From an uncultured Oxalobacteraceae bacterium (lineage in GTDB: Bacteria; Pseudomonadota; Gammaproteobacteria; Burkholderiales; Burkholderiaceae), in NCBI GenBank assembly GCA_946480015.1, contig CAMLIL010000107.1, positions 1-17,618 on the forward strand: a stretch of DNA of 17,618 nucleotides, read 5' to 3'. Position 1 is the first letter of the stretch; each line of letters opens with the position of its first letter. Both the position numbers and the translations under genes were made by a program. Shown here in pieces: positions 1-7,681 of the stretch. The notes below the pieces were generated by a model. It was not told the DNA's origin. It saw nothing but the letters and a program-made list of their open reading frames with translations, and did no database searches.

Positions 1-16
1 TTGTAACTTTTGTAAC
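1..16. repeat. TTGTAAC direct repeat at window edge
   Basis: TTGTAAC occurs twice in direct orientation, separated by two bases, at the very start of the window. It could be part of a promoter or regulator site for a gene beyond the left edge. Nothing in the window assigns it. Confidence 0.3.
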
Positions 17-78
17 ATGGCGCACTGTTGCGCGCGCCGTATGGCTGAGTTAAGCTGGGCTAGCTGGCGAACTCCACA

Positions 79-91
79 CCGATCAGATCGG
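79..91. promoter_or_regulatory. 13-bp perfect palindrome after dgoA
   Basis: CCGATCAGATCGG is a perfect palindrome around a central A, lying 32 bp past the end of dgoA. The one-base centre makes it a poor terminator, and no T tract follows. It is more like a protein-binding dyad for a neighbouring gene off the left edge. GATC-containing dyads also lie upstream of dgoD (around 6688-6701), so a shared regulator is possible but unproven. Confidence 0.3.
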
Positions 92-123
92 ACCGTTTCT
101 CGCTGTGCATGGCCGACCCGTGC

Positions 124-741
124 TTACCGGCTGGCGCGCCAGGCCGCCACGTAACGCTGGGCCCGCTCGGCGAGCTGCTCGACCGTCACGCCGGGGGCGT
201 ACAGCTGGCTGCCGATGCCGAAGCCGGTGGCGCCGGCCGCCACCCACCCGGCAATCGATTCGGGCGTGACGCCGCCGACCGGCCACAACGGTGTTCCCGG
301 CGGCAAGACGGTCTTGGTCGCCTTCAGGCCGGCCGTACCGACCATTTCGGCGGGGAAAATCTTCAGGGCCTGGGCGCCGGCGTCGAGCGCGGCGAAGGCT
401 TCGGTGGGGGTGGCCACGCCAGGCGCGCACAGCATGCCGAGCGCGCGCGCATGGCCGATGACGGCCGGGTTGCAGTTGGGCGCGACCATCAGGCGCCCGC
501 CGGCGCCGTGCACGGCATCGACGTCGGCCACGCTGAGCATGGTGCCGCCGCCCACCAGCGCGCCGGCCGGGGCCAGGCGCGCCAGGATGCCGATCGCTTC
601 AATGGCGCCGGGGCGGTTAAGCGGCACTTCCAGCAGACGAAAGCCGGCCGCGAACAGCGCCGCGCCCACCGCCGGCGCTTCCGCCGGGGTCAGCCCGCGC
701 ATGATCGCCACCAGCGGTGGATCGAATTGCGAGACGTCCAT
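124..741 (-). CDS. dgoA: 2-dehydro-3-deoxy-6-phosphogalactonate aldolase
   Basis: Cytoplasmic class I aldolase that splits KDPGal into pyruvate and glyceraldehyde 3-phosphate, the last step of D-galactonate breakdown. The 205-residue length equals that of E. coli DgoA. Visible KDPG/KDPGal-aldolase features are IMRG near residues 13-16, the catalytic Glu in LLEVPLN (E38), a GGGTML turn (64-69), and the Schiff-base Lys in LKIFPAE (K127), followed by the phosphate-binding WPVGGV and GFGIGS stretches. The ATG at 741 gives the family-length protein; the same frame runs open upstream to 1191, but that part overlaps dgoK and has no aldolase sequence. It starts 2 bp after the dgoK stop, so translation is probably coupled. 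KDPG aldolase (Eda) is the alternative, but the dgoK/dgoD context favours DgoA. Confidence 0.95.
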   Translation of the reverse strand: MDVSQFDPPLVAIMRGLTPAEAPAVGAALFAAGFRLLEVPLNRPGAIEAIGILARLAPAGALVGGGTMLSVADVDAVHGAGGRLMVAPNCNPAVIGHARALGMLCAPGVATPTEAFAALDAGAQALKIFPAEMVGTAGLKATKTVLPPGTPLWPVGGVTPESIAGWVAAGATGFGIGSQLYAPGVTVEQLAERAQRYVAAWRASR

Positions 742-743
742 CG

Positions 744-1628
744 TTATACTTTCGAGAAAAAATGCTCCAGTGCGGCCAGGTAGACCTGGTCCGGATCGAA
801 CGTCCGGGCCTGCATGCCAAAATAGGCGGCGGCCTGCGCGTAAGGCCCGGACAGCGCGTGCGAGGCGATCAAATGTACAGTATCTCGAGCGTGCCCGGCA
901 ATAGTGCGCGCGGCGGCGAACTCGCTCCCGATCAGCAGACCGCTGACGAAGGAGCGCGCGTCGGCGGCCGGCATGGCTTGGGTGACGACTTTGGCGCGCA
1001 CGCCGAACAGGCTGTGCGTGAGCGCCTGGCCCCGGGCCGCTTCGGCCAGCCCGGCGGAAAATGCGGCGGGCGAGTCGTGGCCATTTTCCATGATCGCCGC
1101 CAGCGTGCTGCCGTTGCCGAGCATGGCGAACAGTTCGCCCGTCATGTAGGTGGACATCCGTTCGACACGGCCGTCGCGCAAAAAAACCCATTTGCTGTGC
1201 GTGCCCGGCAGAACCATCCAGCCGTCGCGCATGCCGAGCGATACGGCGCCGAGGAGCTGGGTTTCCTCGCCGCGCATCACATCCACATCCGGCGCGCCGC
1301 AGCTGTAGCCCGGCACGATAAGACAGTTGCGCTGGCCGCCCACGGCCGCCAGGTGGTCCGGCAGCCGCTCCAAAGGCACGGCGGTATCGAGGTAGGCGAC
1401 TTCCTGCCAGCCGCTGGCCGAACCGACCATGCCGGACATGACGACCGGCACGGATTCGTCCACGCCCATGCTCGCGCGCAACTGCGCCAGCGAGGCCGCG
1501 AATTGCCCGCCGACCGCCAGCAGCCCCTGCCCGTCAGCCTGCTGGCGCACGCATCGGCCGCCGCGCTCAATAAGATACGCGCGGCGGTTACTGGTTCCCC
1601 AATCGATACCAAGCAGGCAAGCGCTCAT
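744..1628 (-). CDS. dgoK: 2-dehydro-3-deoxygalactonokinase
   Basis: Cytoplasmic kinase that phosphorylates 2-keto-3-deoxy-D-galactonate with ATP to KDPGal, the substrate of the adjacent dgoA product. The 294 residues match the usual DgoK length. The N-terminal phosphate-binding motif GIDWGTSNRRAYL and the family block LPGTHSKWVFLRDGRVERM followed by STYMTGELF are clear. I chose the ATG at 1628 because it places the motif near residue 7, as in homologues, and a GAG-containing stretch lies upstream. An in-frame GTG at 1640 overlaps the receptor stop by 4 bp and would add MRSA at the N-terminus. The gene begins 8 bp after the TonB-receptor stop, consistent with a receptor-dgoK-dgoA operon. Confidence 0.94.
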   Translation of the reverse strand: MSACLLGIDWGTSNRRAYLIERGGRCVRQQADGQGLLAVGGQFAASLAQLRASMGVDESVPVVMSGMVGSASGWQEVAYLDTAVPLERLPDHLAAVGGQRNCLIVPGYSCGAPDVDVMRGEETQLLGAVSLGMRDGWMVLPGTHSKWVFLRDGRVERMSTYMTGELFAMLGNGSTLAAIMENGHDSPAAFSAGLAEAARGQALTHSLFGVRAKVVTQAMPAADARSFVSGLLIGSEFAAARTIAGHARDTVHLIASHALSGPYAQAAAYFGMQARTFDPDQVYLAALEHFFSKV

Positions 1629-1636
1629 CGCCGATC

Positions 1637-4222
1637 TCACAGCTTGAAGGTGATACCCAGATTGTAACGGCGGCCGAAGTCGAAGGTCTCCTGACGGAAT
1701 GGATTGCCCGCACCGGTGTAGGTAACTTTCTGGTTGGTGACGTTATCCATGCCAAAACGCAGCGTGATGTTCGGCGTGAGCTGCTTGGACAGGCCGAGCG
1801 TGACATAAGTTTCTTCTTCGTTCACGGTCAGCGCGCCGGCGGCCCAGGTTGGGTTGCGCACGAACGGGCTGTGGTAATTGGCCGACAGACGGGCTTCGTA
1901 TCCGTCTTTTTCATACCACAGGGTGACGCCACCATTGTGCTTCATCAAGCCTTCGACCGGATACGGATTGCCGACAGGAACGTTCTCGCGGATATCGCTG
2001 CTGGTGTACGAGTAGTTGCTGGCGACACCGAAGCCGTTGTCGAACAGTTGCTGGTAAATCAGTTCGAGACCGCGCACATTGCCGCCCTCGCCGTTGACCG
2101 AGCGGGTCAGGGTCGCCACACGGCCGTTCAGCGTGGTCGTGTCTTCGGTAATGGCGATGTAGCGGCTGATCTGCTTGTAGAACAGGCCGGCCGACAGCAG
2201 CGAACCTTTGCTGAAGTACCACTGATAGGCCAGGTCAAGCTGGTTGGCCATCATTGGCTTGAGGTCAGGGTTGCCGGCGGTGCCGGTGAGCGGCTGGTCG
2301 CCGGAACCGGCCGTCCAGATCGCACGCGAGGCGCGCAGTTCATCCAGCGGCGCGCGTGCCATGGCACGGGCCACCGAGAAACGCAGTTGCCGCTCCTGGG
2401 CTTCGTCCATATTGAAGATCAGGTTCAGGCTTGGCAGCACTTCGGTGTAGCTGGTGCCGCCCGACACTGCGGTCGGGGTGCCGCCGTCCAGGGCTTGCAT
2501 GCCTTCGCCGGTCTGCCTGGAATGCACCAGGCGTACGCCGACATTGCCGCGGTAGGTCTTGCCCAGCGCTTCGCCTTCGAGTTCGCCCTGGGCGTAGATC
2601 GAACTGCTGCGCTCCTTGACTTTCCAGCCCGACAGCAGATCGTTCTGGTTCGGGGTACGGCCATCGGGGCTGTATACATTGGCGCCGAAGGCAGCGGTGG
2701 TGCCGCCCATGAAGTCTTTCAGCGCCAGGAAGGAACCCATGCCGTCGACCACCACGCGCTCATACGCCGAATCCGGAATCGCGGTGCCTGGTGCGCCGAT
2801 CGACCAGGTGGTCTGATGGTATTTCTTTTCACGGTCGGTCACGCGCACGCCGGTCTTGATGCGGCTGAGCGCACCCCAGGCGACCGCACGGGTACCGTTG
2901 AGGTGGAAGGCGGACAGGCGGTCACGCATGTGCCCGTCGGTGTCCACGTTCATCTGGGCCGGCCAGTAATTGGCCGGGGTGCCCAGGTCCTGGTCGTACG
3001 AGTAATTCTGTACGCCGTTGCCCGGGAAGGACCAGGTGAAGATGCCCGGGTTCTTGCTGAACAGGCGCAGGTCGCGCCACTGGCTGTCGCGCTCGCCACC
3101 GGACGTGGAAGCGTCGGCTTCCATCTTCCAGTCGCCCAGCGAGAATTTGGCGTTCAGGCCGCCCGCGAACACATCCATGTCCTGCAGCCACAGCGAATTA
3201 TTGGCGGTAACGGTCTGGTTCTTGACGGTGGCGCCGACCACGTAGCCGTCGCGCACGTCGACGTTGCTGTAATCGGCGGTACGGCCGCCACCCCAGTTGC
3301 CCAGGTTTTCATACCAGTGCGACACCGCCGGTTCCTTGATGTCTTCCTTCGAGTAGTACAGGTCGCCGGTGACGAACAGGTCGCCGCTCGGCTTCCATTC
3401 CACCTTGCCCAGCACGCTGGAACGCTTGTTGGTGCCGCGCTTGGCTTCCTCGGCGATGCCCCACGGGGTCTTGTCCGCGCCCGGCTTGCCGTCGACGTTT
3501 TCCGAATTGGCTTCATTAAAGCCCCAGTGCTCGACGCGCTTGACCAGCGATGGCTGATCCTGGTAGCTGAAGGCCAGCGCCACGCCGAGGGTCTTGTTGG
3601 CGAACTGGTCGATGTAGATGCCGCCGATGCGCGGCTTGGTGGTCTTGGCGCCGGGAATATCGCGGCCCAGTTCGTAGTACAGGGCGTCGGCCTTGAACGA
3701 GGCCTGGCGCTCCTTGTAGTTGAGCGGCTTTACGGTCTGCAGGTCGATCGTGGTGGCAATGCCGCCTTCGACCAGCTCAGCCGACTGGGTCTTGTAGACG
3801 GTCGCGCCGGTCAGCGATTCCGACGGGAACTGCTCGAAGCGCACGGCGCGGTTCGGCTCCGACGAGGCCAGTTCGCGGCCGTTCAGGGTGGCGCCGACAA
3901 AGCGCGGACCCAGGCCGCGCGCCACCACTTGCGAGGCGTTGCCGCGGTCGATACCGGATGACAGGCCTGGCAGGCGGGCCAGCGATTCGGCGATGGTGGT
4001 GTCAGGCAGCTTGCCGATGTCTTCCGCGGCAATCACTTCGACCATGCTGTTGGAGGCTTCCTTGGCCACCAGCGCGCTGCGCACCGAGGCACGAATGCCC
4101 GACACGGTCACTTGCTGAATCTGGCCTTCGGCGGCTGGGGCTTCTTGCGCGAAAACGTTGCCAACGCTGGCGGGAATGGTGAACAGGCCGGCGATAAGCC
4201 AGCTCATTTTCTTTTGCTTCAT
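1637..4222 (-). CDS. TonB-dependent outer-membrane receptor
   Basis: Outer-membrane active transporter of 861 residues. It has a signal peptide (residues 1-25, cleavage expected after VFA), a TonB-box-like QQVTVSGIRAS at about 36-46, a plug domain (about 50-165) with DIGKLPDTTIAESLARLPGL, and a 22-strand-type barrel ending in NLGITFKL with the typical terminal hydrophobic residue. The VSGIRASVRSAL start and the plug match the Xanthomonas/Caulobacter carbohydrate-type receptors (TIGR01782-like), many of which import plant-derived sugars. The ATG is fixed by an AGGAGA Shine-Dalgarno 7 bp upstream. It lies directly ahead of dgoK and dgoA, so the cargo is probably galactonate, a galactose-containing oligosaccharide or an aldobionic acid. 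That substrate is inferred from position only. Siderophore uptake is less likely, as no iron genes are nearby. Confidence 0.93.
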   Translation of the reverse strand: MKQKKMSWLIAGLFTIPASVGNVFAQEAPAAEGQIQQVTVSGIRASVRSALVAKEASNSMVEVIAAEDIGKLPDTTIAESLARLPGLSSGIDRGNASQVVARGLGPRFVGATLNGRELASSEPNRAVRFEQFPSESLTGATVYKTQSAELVEGGIATTIDLQTVKPLNYKERQASFKADALYYELGRDIPGAKTTKPRIGGIYIDQFANKTLGVALAFSYQDQPSLVKRVEHWGFNEANSENVDGKPGADKTPWGIAEEAKRGTNKRSSVLGKVEWKPSGDLFVTGDLYYSKEDIKEPAVSHWYENLGNWGGGRTADYSNVDVRDGYVVGATVKNQTVTANNSLWLQDMDVFAGGLNAKFSLGDWKMEADASTSGGERDSQWRDLRLFSKNPGIFTWSFPGNGVQNYSYDQDLGTPANYWPAQMNVDTDGHMRDRLSAFHLNGTRAVAWGALSRIKTGVRVTDREKKYHQTTWSIGAPGTAIPDSAYERVVVDGMGSFLALKDFMGGTTAAFGANVYSPDGRTPNQNDLLSGWKVKERSSSIYAQGELEGEALGKTYRGNVGVRLVHSRQTGEGMQALDGGTPTAVSGGTSYTEVLPSLNLIFNMDEAQERQLRFSVARAMARAPLDELRASRAIWTAGSGDQPLTGTAGNPDLKPMMANQLDLAYQWYFSKGSLLSAGLFYKQISRYIAITEDTTTLNGRVATLTRSVNGEGGNVRGLELIYQQLFDNGFGVASNYSYTSSDIRENVPVGNPYPVEGLMKHNGGVTLWYEKDGYEARLSANYHSPFVRNPTWAAGALTVNEEETYVTLGLSKQLTPNITLRFGMDNVTNQKVTYTGAGNPFRQETFDFGRRYNLGITFKL

Positions 4223-4229
4223 TTAGGTC

Positions 4230-4235
4230 TCTCCT
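4230..4235 (-). promoter_or_regulatory. Shine-Dalgarno of the TonB receptor
   Basis: AGGAGA on the minus strand, 7 bp ahead of the ATG at 4222. It fixes the start of the receptor gene. Confidence 0.75.
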
Positions 4236-4300
4236 GATGGGATTATTTTTTTGTGTGACAGCGATGCGGTCATGTTCGTGAGCATAACTGCATGCATGCC

Positions 4301-4314
4301 ATCCTACTAAGGAT
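4301..4314. promoter_or_regulatory. 14-bp dyad in receptor leader
   Basis: ATCCT-ACTA-AGGAT is a perfect 5-bp-arm inverted repeat between the LysR-box candidate (4329-4347) and the receptor start. A possible -35/-10 pair on the minus strand (TTGGTT, 18 bp, TAGGAT) overlaps it. It could be a second operator or a small leader hairpin. The promoter assignment is weak. Confidence 0.3.
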
Positions 4315-4328
4315 AGCAATATCAAACC

Positions 4329-4347
4329 AATTGATTATTTCTCAATT
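4329..4347. promoter_or_regulatory. LysR-type box (T-N11-A inverted repeat)
   Basis: AATTGA-N7-TCAATT is a perfect 6-bp-arm inverted repeat. The T at 4332 and the A at 4344 are separated by exactly 11 bases, which is the LysR-family T-N11-A pattern. It lies between the regulator gene and the receptor gene, about 107 bp ahead of the receptor ATG and just upstream of the likely promoter. That is the usual position for a LysR activator site. Binding by the neighbouring LysR protein is an inference. Confidence 0.55.
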
Positions 4348-4374
4348 CCCATTCCTGGAGCATATACATGAGAA

Positions 4375-5322
4375 TCAGTTTGGATAGCGCAGGCGCGCCA
4401 CTTCGCGCAAGGTGGCCAGCATGGCCTCGGCACCGGGCGAGAGCTGGTGCCCGCGCCGGGTGACGATGCCATACACGTCCATGCGCACGCCGAAATCGAA
4501 GGGGATCACGGCCAGCAGGCCGCTATCGATATACGGCTGCATCAATTCGCCCGGCATCGCGACCACCATGTCGCTTCCGGCCAGCAGATTGGCGATGACG
4601 GGCAAGGCCATGGTCTCGACCGTTTCCACCGGCGGTTCCAGTCCCTGGGACAGGAACAGTGCGGTGAGGCGGTCGCGCAGGATGCTGCCCGAGGGTGGCA
4701 GGATCCAGCTATGGCGGGACAGTTCGGCCAGGTTGAGGCCGGATTGCTGCAAGAGCGGATGGCCGGTGCGCACGATCAGGCTGTGCGGTTCGTCCGTCAC
4801 CGGTTCGAAGTGCAGTTCATTGGCGGCATCGGAATCGAGGATGCGGCCGACGACAATGTCGAGTTCGCCGCCACGCAGGCGCTCGATCAGCAGCTTGCTG
4901 GTGTCGACCGTGATCGACACATGCACGCGCGCATGGCGCCGTTTCAACAGGTTGACCGCTTCCGGCACCAGGGTGGTGGCCGGGGTGAGCACGCTGCCGA
5001 CGTTGACCCGCCCGCGCGCGCCGGCCAGCAGTTCCATGACTTCCTGGTGGGCCGCATCCATCTCGGCCAGCGCCGCGCCGGCGCGGCGGATCAGCACCGC
5101 CCCGTACCAGGTCGGCGACACCCCGCGCGGCAGGCGTTCGAACAGCTGCACGCCGAGCACGTGCTCGAGTTCGGCCAACAGCTTGGACGCGGCCGGCTGG
5201 GTCAGGTTGGCGGCCTGGGCCGCATGCATGATGGAGCCATGCCGTCCCAATTCCACCAGCAGCACCAGATGACGGGTCTTGAGGTGGGACCGGACGAAGC
5301 GGTCGGAACGGAGATCTGTCAT
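4375..5322 (-). CDS. LysR-family transcriptional regulator
   Basis: DNA-binding regulator of 315 residues, typical LysR length. A winged helix-turn-helix is seen at about residues 16-75 (HGSIMHAAQAANLTQPAASK, then GVQLFERLPRGVSPTWYG). The rest forms the periplasmic-binding-protein-like effector domain (about 95-300). The TQPAASK and LPRGV recognition region resembles the GbpR/galactose-associated subgroup. Its place between dgoD and the receptor-dgoK-dgoA operon suggests that it controls galactonate or galactose use, with a pathway intermediate as effector; this is inference. It is in the same orientation as its likely targets, with 160 bp separating it from dgoD and 152 bp from the receptor. 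No membrane segment is seen. Confidence 0.92.
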   Translation of the reverse strand: MTDLRSDRFVRSHLKTRHLVLLVELGRHGSIMHAAQAANLTQPAASKLLAELEHVLGVQLFERLPRGVSPTWYGAVLIRRAGAALAEMDAAHQEVMELLAGARGRVNVGSVLTPATTLVPEAVNLLKRRHARVHVSITVDTSKLLIERLRGGELDIVVGRILDSDAANELHFEPVTDEPHSLIVRTGHPLLQQSGLNLAELSRHSWILPPSGSILRDRLTALFLSQGLEPPVETVETMALPVIANLLAGSDMVVAMPGELMQPYIDSGLLAVIPFDFGVRMDVYGIVTRRGHQLSPGAEAMLATLREVARLRYPN

Positions 5323-5367
5323 GCCTGCCGCTTAGTTATTGAATAAGGGAAAGTTTTGATCATAGAT

Positions 5368-5399
5368 TGCAAACGAACGATCGGTCAATTTTGCGTTTG
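5368..5399. promoter_or_regulatory. Inverted repeat upstream of lysR gene
   Basis: In the A/T-rich stretch 5323-5400 ahead of the regulator, CAAACG (starting about 5370) is repeated inverted as CGTTTG about 18 bp later. The wider arms GCAAA and TTTGC also pair. This may be a regulator site or part of the lysR promoter. The longer dgoD-lysR gap (5323-5482) otherwise shows only a GC-rich GCCGGC dyad (5438-5465) without a T tract. Confidence 0.3.
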
Positions 5400-5482
5400 A
5401 GGGACGTAGCAGCTGAACAACACAGCCGGAAGCGCGTGCCGGCGCGTCGCGCGCGCGAAGCCGGCGTGGCCTCAGACCATGC

Positions 5483-6631
5483 TTACCATTCAGCCACAGT
5501 GCCGTCGGCCAGGCGCCACAAGGGATTCTTCCAGTCCGGCGCGTTCTGGCTCATGAAGCGCACCTTCGCTTCGTCGATCTCCACGCCCAGGCCCGGCTTG
5601 GGCAGCGGGCGGATATAGCCCTGTTCGAGTTTGAAGTCGTCTTTGTTGATGACGTAGTCGAGCAGTTCGGCTCCCTTGTTGTAGTGAATGCCCATGCTCT
5701 GTTCCTGGATCACCGCGTTGTAGGACACGAAGTCGACCGCCAGGCACGATGCCAGCGCCACCGCTCCCAGCGGGCAATGCGGCGCCAGCGCCACGTCGTA
5801 GGCTTCGGCCATGGCGGCGATCTTGACGCATTCGGTGATGCCGCCGGCGTGCGACAGGTCCGGCTGCAGGATCGCCAGGCCGCCCTGTTCGAACACATGC
5901 TTGAATTCGAAGCGCGAGAACATGCGCTCGCCCGCGGCCAGCGGAATCGAGGTGTGGGCGGCCAGCCGGGGGTAATGCTCGTACTGCTCGGCCAGCACCG
6001 GCTCTTCGACGAACAGCGGGCGGAACGGTTCGAGTTCCTTGAGCAGCACCTTGGCCATGGGCGCGGCCACGCGGCCGTGGAAATCGATGCCGAATTCGAT
6101 GTCGTTGCCGAAATGCTCGCGGATCTCCGCGATGCGCGCCACCGCCGCGTCGATCGCCTTGGCCGTGTCGATCATGCCGAGTTCCTCGGTGCCGTTCATC
6201 TTGAAGGTGTCGAACCCGGCTTCGCGCAGCGCGGCGATGCCGGCGATGACGTCGCTCGGACGGTCGCCGCCGACCCAGCTGTAGGTCTTCATCTTGTCGC
6301 GCACCAGCCCGCCCAGCAGTTCGTAGACGGGCTTGCCCATGACCTTGCCCTTGATGTCCCACAGGGCCTGGTCGATGCCGGCGATGGCGCTCATCAGGAT
6401 CGGGCCGCCGCGGTAGAACCCGGCCCGGTACATCACCTGCCACAGGTCGTTGATGCGGGCCGGGTCTTGCCCGACCAGGTAATCGGACAGTTCGTGCACG
6501 GCCGCTTCAACCGTGCGCGCGCGCCCTTCGATAACCGGTTCGCCCCAGCCGACCACGCCCTCGTCCGTCTCGATCTTGAGCAGCATCCAGCGCGGCGGTA
6601 AACGGAAAGTCGTCAGTTTGGTGATCTTCAT
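5483..6631 (-). CDS. dgoD: D-galactonate dehydratase
   Basis: Cytoplasmic enolase-superfamily enzyme that dehydrates D-galactonate to 2-keto-3-deoxy-D-galactonate using Mg2+. The length, 382 residues, equals that of E. coli DgoD. The metal and catalytic residues are in register: D183 and H185 in GIDFHGR, E209 in FVEEP, E235 in AAGERM, H285 in LAPHCPLG and E310 in VIQEQSMG. The N-terminal capping domain (about 1-125) begins [20 protein letters not shown] and is intact. The ATG at 6631 gives exactly the family N-terminus. It is first in transcription order of the dgo set and is separated from the LysR gene by 160 bp, so it may have its own promoter. The product feeds dgoK and then dgoA. Confidence 0.97.
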   Translation of the reverse strand: MKITKLTTFRLPPRWMLLKIETDEGVVGWGEPVIEGRARTVEAAVHELSDYLVGQDPARINDLWQVMYRAGFYRGGPILMSAIAGIDQALWDIKGKVMGKPVYELLGGLVRDKMKTYSWVGGDRPSDVIAGIAALREAGFDTFKMNGTEELGMIDTAKAIDAAVARIAEIREHFGNDIEFGIDFHGRVAAPMAKVLLKELEPFRPLFVEEPVLAEQYEHYPRLAAHTSIPLAAGERMFSRFEFKHVFEQGGLAILQPDLSHAGGITECVKIAAMAEAYDVALAPHCPLGAVALASCLAVDFVSYNAVIQEQSMGIHYNKGAELLDYVINKDDFKLEQGYIRPLPKPGLGVEIDEAKVRFMSQNAPDWKNPLWRLADGTVAEW

Positions 6632-6757
6632 GGTCGGGAGAAGCGCGATCGCGTCGGGGTTGTTCCGGTGGAACTAGTCTAAAACGATCAGCTAGATCAT
6701 AAATATGAAAGATTAGGCAAGAAGCATACTGTTATCGCATACCGCGCGCAAATCTGA
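6632..6757. promoter_or_regulatory. dgoD upstream region with GATC dyad
   Basis: No gene is seen here. The A/T-rich part (about 6675-6715) should hold the dgoD promoter on the minus strand, but no convincing -35/-10 pair stands out. GATC-AGCTA-GATC (about 6689-6701) is a short dyad. TGTTATCG and ATACC, split by one C (6730-6743), closely resemble the operator at 10828-10843 and sit ahead of the GH53 fragment. Confidence 0.35.
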
Positions 6758-7039
6758 TTGGTGCGCCAGGTGCCGGCCAGCGACTGGCTCAGCTACAACA
6801 ACATGCTGGCCCAGACCATGAACAACGTCACGGTGCGCTATAACAGGCCGGTGATGATCACGGAGGTGGGCATGGACTGGCAGCAGGCCAGCACGGCCAA
6901 CAAGATGATGACCGACCTGCTGGGCAAGGTGAAATGGCTGGGTGACAAAGGGGCCGGCGTGTTCTGGTGGGAACCGCAGGCCTATCCAGGCTGGCAGGGT
7001 TACACGCTGGCATCGCGATCGATCCGTTCTGATCAGTAG
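6758..7039 (+). pseudogene. GH53 endo-beta-1,4-galactanase C-terminal remnant
   Basis: A 93-codon open stretch matching only the last part of GH53 arabinogalactan endo-galactanases. It contains NNVTVRYNRPVMITEVGMDW with the family nucleophile Glu (residue 36), then GAGVFWWEPQAYPGWQGYTL. Intact enzymes are about 340-400 residues with a signal peptide and an upstream acid/base Glu; here a TGA lies immediately upstream of the TTG used by the open frame, so the N-terminal three quarters is gone. After GYTL the frame departs from the family (ASRSIRSDQ). The +2 frame there reads GIAIDPF and stops, which looks like a family C-terminus, so a small internal deletion with frameshift is likely. An active enzyme is not expected. 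Its presence next to galactonate genes fits a former galactan-use locus. Confidence 0.8.
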
Positions 7040-7041
7040 TA

Positions 7042-7068
7042 AGCAGGCGGCGGCTTGCGCCGCCTGCT
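7042..7068. terminator. Strong hairpin between convergent units
   Basis: A perfect 11-bp stem (AGCAGGCGGCG with its complement) and a 5-base GCTTG loop. It lies between the GH53 remnant and the end of the PEP-CTERM gene. Neither side has a clear T tract, so it may be a weak bidirectional terminator or an mRNA 3'-end stabiliser for the lyase/PEP-CTERM operon. Confidence 0.5.
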
Positions 7069-7077
7069 CAATGCACG

Positions 7078-7671
7078 CTAGCGCCCGCGGCGTGCGCTCA
7101 CGGCCAGCGCGCAACCGGCGAACAGCATCAACAGCACGGTCGACGGTTCCGGAACATTAACGCTGCTCTGGCTGCTGGCGTTCGTCAGCACTGACCAATC
7201 CCATTCGTTCGGCGCGCTCCCTGGTTGCAGGGCAACCGTGCCCAGGTCGCCATCGGCGCCGAGGTAAGCCACATCGTTGAACAATGCCCAGGCGAAGGTG
7301 GTACCGGCGTCGCCATTGTCGAAGGCAAAGCCGACGTCAAACGAGAATACACCGCCCAGCGTGATTGCTTGCGTCCAATCGCTGCCGCCGTTGGCATTGC
7401 TGAACACCAGCGGACCAGGCGCGGCACCGGTCACGGTTCCATTCACGCTCGCCGGCCCCGTCAGCGCACCGGACAGATTACTTACCGTCGCCGTGGCCGG
7501 CGCGGCATCGGTCAAGCCGAGGAAAGTCAGTCCCAGATAAGCCGGCCCGGTTCCCAGCGTGGACGTATCGATCGTCACACTGTAGATGGGACCAGCCCAA
7601 GCCTGTCCCGCACCGCACAGCAGGGATACGGCCAGGATGGTCCTGGCCAACAAGTCGTTCAGATAGCGCAT
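7078..7671 (-). CDS. PEP-CTERM sorting domain protein (short)
   Basis: Exported 197-residue protein with a signal peptide (cleavage expected after AWA, residues 24-26). Its C-terminal tripartite sorting signal is VPEP at 173-176, a hydrophobic helix, then SARRGR as the last residues. Such proteins are processed by the EpsH/XrtA exosortase system and usually end up at the cell surface or in the exopolysaccharide matrix. The body is small, Gly/Ala/Thr-rich and has no catalytic motif that I recognise. The start YSVTIDTSTLGTGPAYLGLTFLGL resembles a recurring small PEP-CTERM family (possibly NF038129), quoted from memory. The AAGGAGA ribosome site ahead of 7671 is strong, and the gene starts 10 bp after the large lyase-like gene, so the two are probably co-transcribed. 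Confidence 0.9.
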   Translation of the reverse strand: MRYLNDLLARTILAVSLLCGAGQAWAGPIYSVTIDTSTLGTGPAYLGLTFLGLTDAAPATATVSNLSGALTGPASVNGTVTGAAPGPLVFSNANGGSDWTQAITLGGVFSFDVGFAFDNGDAGTTFAWALFNDVAYLGADGDLGTVALQPGSAPNEWDWSVLTNASSQSSVNVPEPSTVLLMLFAGCALAVSARRGR

Positions 7672-7681
7672 TTATGTCTCC

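Noticed and set aside
742..1191. Upstream extension of the dgoA reading frame to give a 355-residue protein
   Set aside because: The extra 150 residues overlap dgoK in another frame and have no aldolase sequence; the ATG at 741 gives the exact family length.
1871..3961. Long plus-strand open frame (about 696 codons) antisense to the receptor gene
   Set aside because: High GC makes long antisense frames common; it has no recognisable domain, while the minus strand holds a complete receptor.
5438..5465. GCCGGC-flanked hairpin between dgoD and the LysR gene as a terminator
   Set aside because: The stem is self-palindromic with a long GC-rich loop and no T tract on the minus strand.
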